From the NCBI RefSeq assembly GCF_011045015.1, contig NZ_JAAKZY010000016.1, positions 1 through 64,000 on the forward strand: a stretch of 64,000 nucleotides of DNA. The letters run 5' to 3'. Below the pieces are notes generated by a model, which was given only the letters and a program-made list of their open reading frames with translations, was not told the DNA's origin and made no database searches. This document shows, one piece after another, positions 1-8,422 of this stretch. How positions within the stretch are numbered: the stretch's first letter is position 1; each line of letters begins with the position of its first letter. A program made the position numbers and the translations under genes. The DNA comes from Streptomyces scabichelini (GTDB lineage Bacteria > Actinomycetota > Actinomycetes > Streptomycetales > Streptomycetaceae).

Positions 1-78
1 GTGTACCAACACCGGGCCGTATGCCCACCCTGCGACGGGCTGACGCACCGGCCCACGACCCCGCACCCCCCACCGGAC

Positions 79-111
79 CCCAGGGGCGCGGGGAACTGCG
101 CGACCAGCCAC
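79..111. repeat. Streptomyces dispersed repeat (GGGGCGCGGGGAACTGCGCGACCAGCCAC type)
   Basis: The string CAGGGGCGCGGGGAACTGCG followed by CGACCAGCCAC matches a short sequence that I recall as scattered through many Streptomyces genomes, usually between genes. It lies upstream of the sigma factor gene. Positions 1-211 otherwise hold no gene I can support. The identification rests on memory of the family, not on a search. Confidence 0.55.
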
Positions 112-211
112 CCACACACCCGCACCCAACAACGAACACCCCCTCCACAACCCCGGATACTGGACGGTAATGTCGCCACCCGCCGGACGGCGACAGCGCG
201 AAGGGGCCCTC

Positions 212-1213
212 ATGGCGACGGACACCGACCGATGGCAGCGAATGTGGAGCCACCGCGAGCACCTGCTCAAAGTGGCCCGGCGCAGGTCGATGAGCCTGGA
301 GGACGCCGAAGACGCCGTACACGAAGCGATGCTGCGCGCCGCGGAACGCCCGGACCTCGACGACGAACGCCTCGCGGCCTGGCTGACGACGGTGACGATG
401 CGCCTGTGCGTCGACCGCCACCGGCAGGTGAACCGCGAGGCCGAGGTACGCACCAGCCCCATCCTGATCGCCCCCGGACCGATACCGGTCGAGGAGGCGG
501 TATGCGACCGCGCCGAGGCCAAGTGGCTAGCGGTACGCAGCGGCGAACTGCCCGCCCGCCAAGCGGAAGCGCTCCGCCTGAAGTCCGAGGACCTGGACGT
601 CGGTGAGGTCGCCCTGAAGATGGGTCTGAGCTACCGAACGGTCGAGTCACTGCTGGCCCGAGCCCGAAGAACGCTGCGCAACTCGCTGGCCGGAACCCTC
701 GGCCTCGCCCTGTTCCTGTGCGGCCGCGGCAGGCCCCGAGCCGGCGGGCACGCCCAGGCCGTGGCGGTGGCGTCCACGGCGGCGACCCTGGCGGTGGCGG
801 GCCTGGTCCTGCCGCACGCGAACGACTGGAGCGGTGACCGCCCGCAACCGCAGCCCGCCGTCTCAGAGCCCGCGGAGGCGCTCCGGCCGGACGGCGACGG
901 CGAGAGCCGGACGCAGAATCCGGGCGGCGCGCGCGAACATTCGGCCACGACAGCGTCGGGCCCAGAGAGCACGGACTCACCCGACGACCGGCCACTCGTA
1001 CCGCTGCCCGTGTCCGTGCCATCCCTGCCGGAGGTCTCACTCTCACCCCTGCCCGAACTGCCGGCCCCGGAGGTGCCCCGACTGCCACAAGCACCGCGAC
1101 TGCCATCGGTACCGAGCGCGAGCGCGCCCGACGCCCCGGACCTGCCGGAGATACCCGCACCGACCGACGCACCCACGCCCAGCGGCGTACCCACCCTGAC
1201 CACACTCCCGTAG
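212..1213 (+). CDS. ECF-type sigma-70 factor with C-terminal membrane anchor and Pro-rich tail
   Basis: The protein has 333 residues. The ATG at 212 is preceded by GAAGGGG at a normal distance, so I prefer it to an upstream in-frame start at 170. Residues about 5-70 look like sigma region 2 (DAEDAVHEAMLRAAERP, then AAWLTTVTMRLCVDRHR). Residues about 110-155 are a region-4 helix-turn-helix (LPARQAEALRLKSEDLDVGE, then MGLSYRTVESLLARARR). A hydrophobic stretch near residues 180-205 is a likely membrane helix. The remainder is a Ser/Pro-rich tail with repeated LP and VP pairs, predicted to lie outside the cell. It probably directs RNA polymerase to a small regulon and may itself be held at the membrane. 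It precedes the mce operon on the same strand, separated by about 107 bp. No anti-sigma gene is adjacent. Function as a sigma factor is a family inference. Confidence 0.85.
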   Translation: MATDTDRWQRMWSHREHLLKVARRRSMSLEDAEDAVHEAMLRAAERPDLDDERLAAWLTTVTMRLCVDRHRQVNREAEVRTSPILIAPGPIPVEEAVCDRAEAKWLAVRSGELPARQAEALRLKSEDLDVGEVALKMGLSYRTVESLLARARRTLRNSLAGTLGLALFLCGRGRPRAGGHAQAVAVASTAATLAVAGLVLPHANDWSGDRPQPQPAVSEPAEALRPDGDGESRTQNPGGAREHSATTASGPESTDSPDDRPLVPLPVSVPSLPEVSLSPLPELPAPEVPRLPQAPRLPSVPSASAPDAPDLPEIPAPTDAPTPSGVPTLTTLP

Positions 1214-1320
1214 ACCCCGTTAGGCCTCGTCAAAAAAATCTCCCCCTCACCGCGACGGACCCCCCGCCCCTCCCCGTAGAGCAGATGTCGGAGCTGCTCC
1301 ACGGCTGAAGGGCGGAACGG

Positions 1321-2268
1321 ATGGGTGTCGAGATCTGTGTGGAAGGGCTGACCAAGTCCTTCGGGCACCAGGTCATCTGGCAGGACGTCTCGCTGACGCT
1401 GCCCGCCGGGGAGGTCTCGGTCATGCTCGGCCCCTCGGGGACGGGCAAGTCCGTGTTCCTCAAGACGCTCGTGGGGCTGTTGAAGCCGGAGCGGGGCTCC
1501 ATCACGGTCCAGGGCCGGGACATCACCAGGCTCCGCGAGCACGACCTGTACGAGGTACGGAAGCTGTTCGGCGTGCTGTTCCAGGACGGCGCGCTGTTCG
1601 GCTCGATGAACCTGTACGACAACATCGCCTTCCCGCTGCGCGAGCACACCCGTAAGCCGGAGAGCGAGGTCCGGCGGATCGTCCTGGAAAAGATGGACAT
1701 GGTCGGGCTGATCGGCGCCGAGGGAAAGCTGCCCGGCGAGATCTCGGGCGGCATGCGCAAGCGCGCGGGGCTCGCCCGAGCCCTGGTCCTCGACCCCGAG
1801 ATCATCCTCTTCGACGAGCCGGACTCGGGCCTCGACCCCGTACGCGTGGCCTACCTCAACCAGCTGATCGTCGACCTCAACGCCCAGATCGACGCGACCT
1901 TCCTGATCGTCACGCACGACATCGCCTCGGCCCGCCAGGTGCCGGACAACATCGGGTTGTTGTTCCGCCGCGAACTGGTCATGTTCGGGCCCCGCGAAAA
2001 GCTGCTGACGAGCGACGAGCCGGTCGTACGGCAGTTCCTGAACGGCCGGATGCAGGGGCCGATCGGCATGGCGGAGGAGAAGGACGCCGCCCAGGTGGAG
2101 CAGGAGCTGGCGCAGCTCGGTGACCACCAGGGCACAGAGACACCCGGCAGTCAGGTCATGACTCCCCGCCTGCTGCCGGGCCCAGGCATCATCCGCCCAC
2201 CCCGCTGGCAGGCGATCGCGAGACGCGAGGCGGAGCTGAGCCGGCGCAGGGAGGTGGCCGACGCATGA
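1321..2268 (+). CDS. mceG: Mce-system ATPase (Mkl/MceG/MlaF type)
   Basis: This 315-residue cytoplasmic ABC ATPase powers lipid or sterol import by the YrbE/Mce complex. Visible motifs are Walker A GPSGTGKS (residues 37-44), signature ISGGMRKRAG (about 141-150) and Walker B ILFDEPDSGLD (about 162-172), followed by a switch histidine in VTHD. The FGVLFQDGALFGSMNLYDNI segment is typical of the Mkl/MlaF branch. About 70 C-terminal residues extend past the ATPase core and resemble the MceG tail thought to bind its partners. In mycobacteria mceG is usually unlinked to the mce operons; here it is the first cistron, as is common in Streptomyces. It overlaps the downstream permease by 4 nt (ATGA). 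AAGGGCGGA precedes the start. Confidence 0.93.
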   Translation: MGVEICVEGLTKSFGHQVIWQDVSLTLPAGEVSVMLGPSGTGKSVFLKTLVGLLKPERGSITVQGRDITRLREHDLYEVRKLFGVLFQDGALFGSMNLYDNIAFPLREHTRKPESEVRRIVLEKMDMVGLIGAEGKLPGEISGGMRKRAGLARALVLDPEIILFDEPDSGLDPVRVAYLNQLIVDLNAQIDATFLIVTHDIASARQVPDNIGLLFRRELVMFGPREKLLTSDEPVVRQFLNGRMQGPIGMAEEKDAAQVEQELAQLGDHQGTETPGSQVMTPRLLPGPGIIRPPRWQAIARREAELSRRREVADA

Positions 2269-3035
2269 GCCTGTCGCCGACCGGAGCGCTCAGGCAGTCC
2301 GGCAACCTGTTCGCGATGGCCCTGGACGTCCTGCGGACCATGCCCCGACGGCCCTTCCAGGCAAGGGAGTTCATCCAGCAGGCCTGGTTCGTCGCCAGCG
2401 TGACCATCCTGCCGACGGCCCTCGTCTCGATTCCGTTCGGGGCGGTCATCGCGCTGCAGATCGGCAGCCTGACGCGGCAGTTGGGCGCCCAGTCGTTCTC
2501 GGGTGCCGCCTCGGTGCTCGCCGTGCTGCGCGAGGCCTCGCCGATCGTGACCGCGCTGCTGATCGCGGGCGCGGGCGGCACGGCGATCTGCGCGGACCTC
2601 GGGGCCCGCAAGATCCGCGACGAGATCGACGCGATGCAGGTGCTGGGCATCGACCCGATCCACCGCCTGGTCGTGCCGCGCGTGCTGGCCTCGATGCTGG
2701 TCGCCGTGCTGCTCAACGGGCTGGTGTCGGTCGTCGGCGTCGCGGGCGGCTACTTCTTCAACGTCATCCTGCAGAACGGCACACCGGGCGCGTACCTCGC
2801 CTCCTTCACCACCCTCGCCCAGCTCTCCGACCTCTGGGCGGCCGAGATCAAGGCCCTCGTCTTCGGAGCGATCGCCGCGATCGTCGCCTCGTACAAGGGA
2901 CTGACCGCGAAGGGCGGGCCGAAGGGCGTCGGCGACGCGGTGAACCAGTCGGTGGTGATCACCTTCATGTTGCTGTTCGTGACGAACTTCGTGATGACCG
3001 CCGTGTACTTCCAAGTCGTCCCGCAGAGGGGGTAG
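2265..3035 (+). CDS. yrbEA: YrbE1A-type MlaE-family permease
   Basis: This 256-residue integral membrane protein belongs to the MlaE/YrbE permease family and forms half of the transmembrane channel of the Mce importer. It has about five to six hydrophobic segments (for example ILPTALVSIPFGAVIALQIG and LVAVLLNGLVSVVGVAGGYF). The family motif DEIDAMQVLGIDP near residue 122 is the cytoplasmic coupling loop that contacts the ATPase. The start overlaps the stop of the ATPase gene by 4 nt, so the two are translationally coupled. The second permease begins 3 nt after its stop. Length and motif fit the family well. Confidence 0.93.
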   Translation: MSLSPTGALRQSGNLFAMALDVLRTMPRRPFQAREFIQQAWFVASVTILPTALVSIPFGAVIALQIGSLTRQLGAQSFSGAASVLAVLREASPIVTALLIAGAGGTAICADLGARKIRDEIDAMQVLGIDPIHRLVVPRVLASMLVAVLLNGLVSVVGVAGGYFFNVILQNGTPGAYLASFTTLAQLSDLWAAEIKALVFGAIAAIVASYKGLTAKGGPKGVGDAVNQSVVITFMLLFVTNFVMTAVYFQVVPQRG

Positions 3036-3038
3036 TCG

Positions 3039-3875
3039 ATGCGGCTCATACGAATCGTGCGACGCCCCCTCGACCGCCCACTCCGCTCCCTCGAAGAGCT
3101 GGGTGCCCAACTCGTCTTCTACGGCCGCTCGTTGGCGTGGACGGGCCGCACCCTGCGCCGCTACAAGAAGGAGATCCTGCGGCTGCTGGCCGAGGTGAGC
3201 TTCGGGCGCGGCGCGCTCGCCGTGGTCGGCGGCACGGTCGGTGTCATCGCCTTCCTGTCGTTCTTCACCGGCACGGAGGTCGGTCTTCAGGGGTACGCGG
3301 CGCTCAACCAGCTCGGCACGTCCAACTTCGTGGCGTTCCTGTCGGCGTACTTCAACACCCGGGAGATCGCTCCACTGGTGGCCGGGCTGGCGTTGTCCGC
3401 GACGGTCGGCGCCGGGTTCACGGCGCAGCTCGGCGCGATGCGGATCAGCGAGGAGACCGACGCCCTCGAAGTCATGGGCGTGCCCTCGCTGCCGTTCCTG
3501 GTGACGACCCGGATGATCGCCGGCTTCGTCGCCGTCATCCCGCTGTACGTGGTCGGGCTGCTGTCCTCGTACTTCGCCGCCCGAACCATCACCACCGGCT
3601 ACTACGGGCAGTCGGCGGGCACGTACGACCACTACTTCCAGCAGTATCTGCCGCCGGTCGACGTGTTCTGGTCCTTCGGCAAGGTGATCGTCTTCGCCGT
3701 CCTGATCATCCTGGTGCACTGCTACTACGGCTACTACGCGAGCGGCGGCCCGGCGGGCGTCGGCGTCGCGGTGGGCCGCGCCGTGCGGACCTCGATCGTC
3801 GCCATCAACATCCTGGACTTCTTCCTGAGCCTCGCGATCTGGGGCGCCAACACGACCGTACGGATCGCGGGGTGA
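3039..3875 (+). CDS. yrbEB: YrbE1B-type MlaE-family permease
   Basis: The second MlaE-family permease (278 residues) pairs with the preceding one. An amphipathic N-terminal part (residues 1-50) leads to several membrane helices, and the coupling loop reads SEETDALEVMGVPSLPF. The C-terminal helices end in a segment rich in small residues, FLSLAIWGANTTVRIAG. The gene follows the first permease after 3 nt. The next cistron, mceA, starts 5 nt after its stop, or overlaps it if a GTG at 3872 is used. The presence of two non-identical permeases is the normal actinobacterial arrangement. Confidence 0.93.
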   Translation: MRLIRIVRRPLDRPLRSLEELGAQLVFYGRSLAWTGRTLRRYKKEILRLLAEVSFGRGALAVVGGTVGVIAFLSFFTGTEVGLQGYAALNQLGTSNFVAFLSAYFNTREIAPLVAGLALSATVGAGFTAQLGAMRISEETDALEVMGVPSLPFLVTTRMIAGFVAVIPLYVVGLLSSYFAARTITTGYYGQSAGTYDHYFQQYLPPVDVFWSFGKVIVFAVLIILVHCYYGYYASGGPAGVGVAVGRAVRTSIVAINILDFFLSLAIWGANTTVRIAG

Positions 3876-3880
3876 GCGCC

Positions 3881-5143
3881 ATGAGAGTCGCGAGTGTCGC
3901 AAGGGCATGGCGGCTGCGGTTGTACGGGCTCGTGTTCCTCACCGTGCTCGCGCTGCTGCTGTCGCTCGCCGTGGCCGTCTACCAGCAGGCGTTCACCCCG
4001 GTCGTACGCGTCACGCTGGAGGCCGACAGCCTCGGCAACCAGCTCGATCCGCGCGCCGACGTCAAGCTGCGCGGTCTGCTGGTCGGTGAGGTGCGCGCGG
4101 TGCGGGCCGACGGCGAGAAGGCCACGCTGGACCTCGCGCTCAAGCCGGAGCACGTCGCGCACATCCCCTCGGACGTGCACGCGCGGCTGCTGCCCAAGAC
4201 GCTGTTCGGCGAGAAGTACGTCGACCTCGTGGCGCCCCGGGGCGCGTCCGCCCGGCCCATCCGTGCCGGGGACGTCATCACTCAGGACCGTACGAAGGTC
4301 GGCATCGAGTTGCAGCAACTGCTGAACGATCTGCTGCCGTTGCTGCGTACCGTGCAGCCGGGCAAGCTCAACTCCACGCTCTCGGCGTTCTCCACGGCGC
4401 TGGAGGGCCGCGGGGACCGGATCGGCGACAACCTCGTCCGCGTCGAGGACTATCTGCGCCGCCTCAACCCGCACATGCCGTCCCTGAAGGAGGACATCGC
4501 ACGGTTCGCCGACGTCGCCGAGGTGTACGGCGACGCGGCGCCCGACCTGATGAAGATCCTGCGCAACACCGTGACCACCAGCCGCACCCTCGTCGAGAAG
4601 CGGGACCAGCTGGCCGCCGCGCTCACCGCGACCACCGGCGTCGCGGGCACCGCGGACGACTTCCTCGACGAGAACGGCGACCGGCTGATCACCCTCGGCC
4701 GGGTCTCCCGCCCGACGCTGGCGCTCTTCGCCCGCTACTCGCCCGAGTACCCCTGCCTGTTGGAAGGCCTGGTACGGCAGGAGGAGGCCGCGGAGGAGGC
4801 GTTCCGGGGCGGCGAGATGCACATCACCCTCGAGGTCGTCCGGCAGCGGCCCGCGTACGAGCCGGGTGAGGAGCCGCGCTACGGCGAGCGGTCCGGGCCC
4901 GACTGCAGAGGTCTGCCTCATCCGCGGGTGCCCGCACCGCCCAGGAAGCTCAACGACGGTACGTCGTCGGGTAGTTCGAGCGGACTGCCCGGCGGGATCG
5001 ATGTGTCCGCCACCGAGGCCGAGCAGCGCGCGGTCGGCTCGCTCGTGGCGCCCGTCCTGGGAGTGCCCGCCGACGAGGTGCCGCCGGTGGCGACCCTGCT
5101 GTTCGGTCCGATGGCGCGCGGGACGGCGGTGAGCGTCGCATGA
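3881..5143 (+). CDS. mceA: MceA-family protein (MlaD domain)
   Basis: This 420-residue subunit belongs to the extracytoplasmic Mce hexamer or tube that carries lipids from the envelope to the permease. One N-terminal membrane helix (about residues 12-32) is followed by an MCE/MlaD beta-barrel domain (about 36-115, with LGNQLDPRADVKLRGLLVGE and LFGEKYVDL). A long helical segment follows, then a C-terminal region containing a Gly/Pro-rich linker and LVAPVLGVPADEVPPVATLL. I chose ATG 3881 because GGGGTGAG lies 5 nt upstream. GTG 3872, which would overlap the previous stop as GTGA, is an alternative. The gene overlaps mceB by 4 nt. MceA usually carries this longer C-terminal tail, which supports its place as the first of the six. 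Confidence 0.92.
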   Translation: MRVASVARAWRLRLYGLVFLTVLALLLSLAVAVYQQAFTPVVRVTLEADSLGNQLDPRADVKLRGLLVGEVRAVRADGEKATLDLALKPEHVAHIPSDVHARLLPKTLFGEKYVDLVAPRGASARPIRAGDVITQDRTKVGIELQQLLNDLLPLLRTVQPGKLNSTLSAFSTALEGRGDRIGDNLVRVEDYLRRLNPHMPSLKEDIARFADVAEVYGDAAPDLMKILRNTVTTSRTLVEKRDQLAAALTATTGVAGTADDFLDENGDRLITLGRVSRPTLALFARYSPEYPCLLEGLVRQEEAAEEAFRGGEMHITLEVVRQRPAYEPGEEPRYGERSGPDCRGLPHPRVPAPPRKLNDGTSSGSSSGLPGGIDVSATEAEQRAVGSLVAPVLGVPADEVPPVATLLFGPMARGTAVSVA

Positions 5144-6192
5144 GCACAGGACGTACGAAGGCGCCGGGAGCTCGGCAGGCCGCCGCGCCGCTCGTCAAGT
5201 TCAGCCTCTTCGCGGCGGTGACGATCCTGGCGACAGCCCTGCTCGCCGCCACCATCGTCAACATCTCCTTCACCCCCGAGCACACGTACCGCGCGGTGTT
5301 CAGCGACGTCACGGGCCTGGAGGAGGGCGACGACATCCGGGTGGCCGGGGTGCGGGTCGGCGAGGTCGAGGGCATCCGGATCAAGGACCGTACGCGGGCG
5401 GAGGTGAGCTTCACGGTCAGCGCGGACCGGCCGCTGCTGCGGAGCACCGGCGCGGTCGTCCGCTACCGGAACCTGGTCGGTCAGCGGTACATCGCGCTGA
5501 CCGAGGGCGCGGGCGACGGGACACGGCTGCGGCCCGGCGGCACGATCCCGCTGGCGCGGACCCGGCCCGCGCTGGATCTCAACGCGCTGCTGAACGGCTT
5601 CAAGCCGCTGTTCGCCGCGCTCAGTCCGAAGGACGTCAACCAGCTCGCCACCGAGATCATCAAGACGCTTCAGGGCGAGGGCGGCACCGTCAACAGCCTG
5701 CTCGCGCACACGGCTTCGCTCACGACCACGCTCGCGGGCCGTGACCAGCTGATCGGCTCCGTGATCGACAACCTCAACACCGTGCTGAAGACGCTCGACA
5801 AGCGCGGCGCCCGCTTCTCCGGACTGCTGGGGCAGCTGCGGCGGGTGATCTCCGGGCTGTCCGCCGACCGCAAGCCCATCGGCGACTCGCTGGTGAGCAT
5901 CGGCGATCTGACCGCGGCCACCTCGGGGCTGCTGGAGGACGCCCGCCCACCCCTGAAGGACGACATCACCGAGCTGACCGATCTGACCGGAACGCTGAAC
6001 AGGAACGAGAAGACCGTGGAGGGCGTGCTGAAGCGGCTGCCGAACAAGCTCAACGAGCTGACGGGGACGGCGTCCTACGGCTCGTGGTTCAACTTCTACC
6101 TCTGTGACTTCGACGGCCGGATCGTGCTGCCGAAGACCAAGCAGGTACTCACTCCTGAGCTGCACGTGGCGAGGGCGAGGTGCGGCGCATGA
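5140..6192 (+). CDS. mceB: MceB-family protein
   Basis: This second Mce subunit has 350 residues. It has an N-terminal membrane anchor (about residues 15-42, FSLFAAVTILATALLAATI) and an MCE domain (about 48-125, with DDIRVAGVRVGEVEGIRI). A long helical domain with repeated coiled-coil-like spacing follows, and the C-terminus contains the family-typical segment GSWFNFYLCDFDGRI. ATGA overlaps join it to mceA and mceC, indicating one polycistronic message. It is expected to assemble with the other five Mce subunits at the outer face of the membrane. No unusual feature was seen. Confidence 0.92.
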   Translation: MSTGRTKAPGARQAAAPLVKFSLFAAVTILATALLAATIVNISFTPEHTYRAVFSDVTGLEEGDDIRVAGVRVGEVEGIRIKDRTRAEVSFTVSADRPLLRSTGAVVRYRNLVGQRYIALTEGAGDGTRLRPGGTIPLARTRPALDLNALLNGFKPLFAALSPKDVNQLATEIIKTLQGEGGTVNSLLAHTASLTTTLAGRDQLIGSVIDNLNTVLKTLDKRGARFSGLLGQLRRVISGLSADRKPIGDSLVSIGDLTAATSGLLEDARPPLKDDITELTDLTGTLNRNEKTVEGVLKRLPNKLNELTGTASYGSWFNFYLCDFDGRIVLPKTKQVLTPELHVARARCGA

Positions 6193-7271
6193 CCCGCAAG
6201 CACCGTCCGGAACCCCTGGTGAAGGTCCGCATCGACCCGCCGAAGCTGCCGAAGCCACGTCTTCCCCGCATACGGATACGTCGCCCGCGCCTGATCCCGT
6301 TCCGGGACCGGAACCCCGTCGTCATCGGCGCCGTCGGTCTCACCACCCTCGCCCTGCTGACCGCCGCCGCGTTCAACGCCGACAGCCTTCCGCTGATCGG
6401 CGGCGGCCGGACGTACAGCGCGGCCTTCTCGGAGGCGGGCGGGCTCAAGGCGGGCGACGAGGTGCGGATCGCCGGGGTCAAGGTCGGCAAGGTCGAGGAG
6501 GTCGACCTGGACGGCGACCACGTCAAGGTCACCTTCAAGGTCAAGGGCGAGCCGGGGTTCGGCACGGCGACCGGTGCGTCGATCCGGGTCAAGACGATCC
6601 TCGGCGCGAAGTATCTCGCGCTGCATCCGAAGGGGCCGGGGCAGCTGAAGCCCGGCAGCGAGATCCCGCTGCGGCGGACGGTCGCGGCGTACGACGTCGT
6701 GCAGGCCTTCAGCGATCTGACCACCACGACCGAGGAGGTCGACACGGAGCGGCTCGCGAAGGCGCTGGACACCATCTCCACCACGTTCCAGGACTCGCCC
6801 GCCGAGGTGCGGGCGTCCATCAAGGGGCTGTCGCGGATCTCCCGGACGGTGGCCTCGCGCGACAAGGCGCTGCGCGAACTCCTTGACCACGCGAACGGGG
6901 TCACAGGGGTGCTGGCCGAGCGGTCCGAGGACTTTTCCGCACTCGTCAAGGACGGCGACAAGCTCTTCAAGGAGATCAGCAAGCGGCGCAAGGCGATCCA
7001 CAACCTGCTGAAGAGCTCCGCCGCACTCGGCATCGAGCTCTCCGGCCTGGTCGAGGACAACGAGAAGGAGATCGGGCCCGCCCTCAAGGGCCTCAACACC
7101 TTCGTGAAGATGCTCGAACGCAATCAGTCGAGCCTCGACCGGAGCGTCAGGCTGCTCGCGCCCTATGTGCGGGTGTTCAGCAACACCCTCGGCAACGGCC
7201 GCTGGTTCGACAGCTACATCCAGAACCTGGTCGCGGCTCCGGTGACGCCGCGGGCGGGAGGCTCCTCATGA
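6189..7271 (+). CDS. mceC: MceC-family protein
   Basis: The Mce subunit has 360 residues. The ATG at 6189 overlaps the mceB stop as ATGA and is preferred to a GTG at 6180. A basic Pro-rich cytoplasmic lead (residues 1-45, with PKLPKPRLPRIRIRRPR) precedes one membrane helix and the MCE domain (DEVRIAGVKVGKVEEVDL, then TILGAKYLAL). The helical domain then runs to a C-terminus ending NGRWFDSYIQNLVA. The unusually basic Pro-rich lead is longer than in many MceC proteins and could help docking to the permease or to acidic lipids; that is inference. Confidence 0.91.
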   Translation: MTRKHRPEPLVKVRIDPPKLPKPRLPRIRIRRPRLIPFRDRNPVVIGAVGLTTLALLTAAAFNADSLPLIGGGRTYSAAFSEAGGLKAGDEVRIAGVKVGKVEEVDLDGDHVKVTFKVKGEPGFGTATGASIRVKTILGAKYLALHPKGPGQLKPGSEIPLRRTVAAYDVVQAFSDLTTTTEEVDTERLAKALDTISTTFQDSPAEVRASIKGLSRISRTVASRDKALRELLDHANGVTGVLAERSEDFSALVKDGDKLFKEISKRRKAIHNLLKSSAALGIELSGLVEDNEKEIGPALKGLNTFVKMLERNQSSLDRSVRLLAPYVRVFSNTLGNGRWFDSYIQNLVAAPVTPRAGGSS

Positions 7272-8422
7272 AGACACCGCTGATGCATGGCAGTTCGCCG
7301 CTGACCCGCCGCCTGGCCCTGGTCATCACCCTGGCCGTGGTCGCCACGCTCGCCGTCGTGCTGTGGCCGCGCCCGGAGACCGTACGCGTGACCGCGTACT
7401 TCCCGCGCACTGTCGGCATCTACCCCGGCTCGGACGTCCGTGTCCTCGGGGTCCGGATCGGTGAGGTCAAGAAGATCACGCCGGAGGGCGAGCGGGTGCG
7501 GGTGGAGCTGGAGTACGAGGAGGGGCGCAAGGTGCCGGCCGACGCCAAGGCCGCGATCATCAACTCCTCGGTGGTCAGCGACCGTTACGTACAGCTGCTG
7601 CCGGTGTACCGGGAGGGCCCGGTGCTGCGGGACGGTGGCGTGATCCCCGAGTCGCGTACGGCCGTGCCGGTCGAACTGGACCGGATCTTCGACAGTCTGC
7701 ACACCACGTCCGAGGCGCTCGGCCCGAAGGGGGCGAACGAAGACGGCTCGCTGTCACGGCTGTTGGGAGTGAGCGCCGACAACCTCGACGGGCAGGGCGC
7801 GAACCTGAACCGGACGGTCGAGGACCTTTCGAAGGCGGTCACGACCCTGTCCGACGGACGGGGGGACTTGTTCGGGACCGTACGGAACCTTCAGGTGTTC
7901 ACGGCCGCGCTGGCGGCCGACGACAAGAGCGTGCGGTCGTTCAACAGCAGTCTCGCCAAGGTGGCGAAGCAGCTCGCCGGGGAGCGCAAGGACCTCGCGG
8001 CGGCGCTCAAGCACCTGGGGACGGCGCTCGGTGACGTGTCCGAGTTCGTGAAGGCGAACAAGAAATCGCTGACCTCGAACGTGAAGGGGCTCAGCAAGGT
8101 CACGAAGGTCCTTGTCGCTCAACGGGCCGCGCTGGAGGAGCTGTTGGAGGTCGCGCCGACCGGTCTCTCCAATCTCCAGAACGCCTACAACGCGTCCTCC
8201 GGCACCCTCGACACCCGCAACAACCCGGACGGGCCACAGGACCCGGCCGCACTGCTGTGCTCCCTGCTGAGGACGACCGGGGACGAGGCCGGCAGGAACC
8301 CCGACTGCGGGGACCTGGAGAAGCTCTTCGACTCCCTGCCCGAGGTGCCGCGGGCCCCGGCGGTGCCGAGCACGGGCACGGTCGACCGGACGCTCGGCGG
8401 GATTCTGGGGGCGAACGCATGA
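7268..8422 (+). CDS. mceD: MceD-family protein
   Basis: The Mce subunit has 384 residues, with an N-terminal membrane helix (about residues 11-30, LALVITLAVVATLAVVLW), an MCE domain (YPGSDVRVLGVRIGEVKKI, then VVSDRYVQLLPVY) and a long helical region. The C-terminus contains YNASSGTLDTRNNPDGPQDP, the type of sequence seen in MceD proteins, and a Pro-rich end. Four-nt overlaps connect it to mceC and mceE. Order within the operon and C-terminal signature place it as the D subunit. Confidence 0.91.
   Translation: MKTPLMHGSSPLTRRLALVITLAVVATLAVVLWPRPETVRVTAYFPRTVGIYPGSDVRVLGVRIGEVKKITPEGERVRVELEYEEGRKVPADAKAAIINSSVVSDRYVQLLPVYREGPVLRDGGVIPESRTAVPVELDRIFDSLHTTSEALGPKGANEDGSLSRLLGVSADNLDGQGANLNRTVEDLSKAVTTLSDGRGDLFGTVRNLQVFTAALAADDKSVRSFNSSLAKVAKQLAGERKDLAAALKHLGTALGDVSEFVKANKKSLTSNVKGLSKVTKVLVAQRAALEELLEVAPTGLSNLQNAYNASSGTLDTRNNPDGPQDPAALLCSLLRTTGDEAGRNPDCGDLEKLFDSLPEVPRAPAVPSTGTVDRTLGGILGANA

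Noticed and set aside
1-606. Open frame from the first base overlapping the sigma gene
   Set aside because: Low-complexity Pro/Arg sequence in the wrong frame. The sigma factor frame has recognisable domains and a ribosome site.
2151-3908. Very long open frame on the minus strand across the permease genes
   Set aside because: It is an antisense shadow caused by high GC in third positions. Its protein is Arg/His/Asp-rich low complexity without any domain, while the plus strand carries clear YrbE genes.
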